Below, piece after piece: positions 63,483 to 64,000 of a DNA stretch of 64,000 nt. The DNA comes from Arthrobacter sp. Hiyo4 (GTDB taxonomy: Bacteria; Actinomycetota; Actinomycetes; Actinomycetales; Micrococcaceae), in contig AP014718.1 in the NCBI GenBank assembly GCA_002370555.1, positions 1,674,001-1,738,000 of the forward strand. Direction: 5' to 3'. Below the pieces are notes generated by a model. That model did no database searches, was not told the origin of the DNA, and worked only from the letters and a program-made list of their open reading frames with translations. Both the position numbers and the translations under genes were made by a program. Positions within the stretch are counted from its first letter, which is position 1. Each line of letters opens with the position of its first letter.

Positions 63483-64000
63483 TTAGTTTTCGGTGACGGA
63501 AGCTGACCGGGCTGCGAGTGCTGCAATGATCTCCTGCAGCTGTGCAACTCCGGCGGCGCGGTCGGTCAGGTGCAGCCGCAGGACGGGCGGCCATGGCCGG
63601 CCAGGACCTGGGCGTCGCCCGCGGCCTGGGCGGAAATCAGTTCCCCGAACGTGAATGGACGGTCCGGGATAGCCAGGTCTTCCGCAGGAGCGGCCGTGAC
63701 CTGGAGAAAGACTCCAATGGCGGGGCCGCCCTTGTGGAACTGCCCGGTGGAGTGCAGGAACCGGGGCCCCAGCCGAACGTGACGGGACGGCCGCTGACGC
63801 CGGCAAGCGGGTCGCGGATGCCTTCCAGCTCTGCGAAGGCGAGCCGGTCAAAGTAGGCATGGACGCTGAGGTAGCTGTCGTCGTCGAGCGTTCCCAGGAG
63901 GGCTCCGACGGCTTCATCCGCGGTGGCTGCCCCACGGAGCCAGTCACCGCCGCGGACCTCAATGGCGCCGTCCACGAAGGCGGCAGGGGTCGGTTCGGGC
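63483..64000 (-). CDS. pgi: Glucose-6-phosphate isomerase, C-terminal part, runs off the window, frameshifted
   Basis: C-terminal ~170 residues of the isomerase-type gene that precedes zwf in this operon in Micrococcaceae. Readable blocks: AIEVRGGDWLRGAATADEAV, DDDSYLSVHAYFDRLAFAEL, GRPVTFGWGPG and, after a break near 63765, FLHSTGQFHKGGPAIGVFLQ (the HSTGQ block with catalytic His and Lys region), then after another near 63590 VLRLHLTDRAAGVAQLQEII and the end AARSASVTEN. The 5' part lies beyond position 64000. It could be the stand-alone isomerase or the C-terminal part of a transaldolase-isomerase fusion; the window cannot decide. Confidence 0.85.
   Translation of the reverse strand, partial: PNRPLPPSWTAPLRSAAVTGSVGQPPRMKPSEPSWERSTTTATSASMPTLTGSPSQSWKASATRLPASAAVPSRSAGAPVPALHRAVPQGRPRHWSLSPGHGRSCGRPGYPGPSIHVRGTDFRPGRGRRPGPGRPWPPVLRLHLTDRAAGVAQLQEIIAALAARSASVTEN

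Overview
The window is high-GC chromosomal DNA from an actinobacterium, most probably Micrococcaceae of the Arthrobacter/Pseudarthrobacter type. The evidence is the lineage-marking core set: rapZ-yvcK-whiA followed by gap-pgk-tpiA-secG, rbpA, the pgi-zwf-opcA-pgl operon, a CoaE-GrpB fusion, a TerC gene behind a predicted manganese riboswitch, and many promoters whose -10 box lies 6-7 nt before the start codon (leaderless mRNAs). I see no rRNA, tRNA, phage, insertion sequence or CRISPR array.

The dominant property of the sequence is reading-frame damage. About 40 of some 55 genes, including ones no free-living cell can lose (rpsA, polA, gap, zwf), carry one or more frameshifts. Where I worked the join out by hand, almost every break is repaired by adding one C or G to a short C/G run. 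I read this as systematic undercalling in the assembly, so damaged genes are annotated as single genes with the breaks noted. A few changes are larger: an in-frame 129-bp tandem duplication in an alpha/beta hydrolase, and apparent internal deletions in an APC-type permease and a PiT phosphate permease.

Layout. 0-13 kb: a 5'-3' exonuclease, a 2H phosphoesterase, an EF-G-like GTPase, an MFS exporter, secreted gamma-glutamyltransferase, HrpB helicase, a DasR-like operator before a 50-codon ORF, the duplicated hydrolase, a stand-alone LigD-type polymerase and a YrdC protein. 13-21 kb: a ZIP metal transporter, the APC permease divergent from a KdpDE-like two-component pair, small enzymes and the PiT permease. 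21-34 kb: polA, an Eis-like acetyltransferase, rpsA, YigZ, coaE, uvrB and riboswitch-terC. 34-46 kb: an MFS exporter, an S33 peptidase, a CoA transferase, a DUF3516 helicase, tam and a heterodimeric ABC exporter with its GntR regulator. 46-64 kb: uvrA with a LexA-like box, a phosphatase, plsC, uvrC, rapZ-yvcK-whiA, sodA, the glycolytic block, secG, rbpA and the pentose-phosphate genes reading toward it.

Functional themes: DNA repair (uvrA, uvrB, uvrC, polA, LigD-type polymerase, exonuclease), central carbon flow (gap, pgk, tpiA, pgi, zwf, opcA, pgl, with YvcK nearby as a carbon-metabolism factor), and envelope transport.
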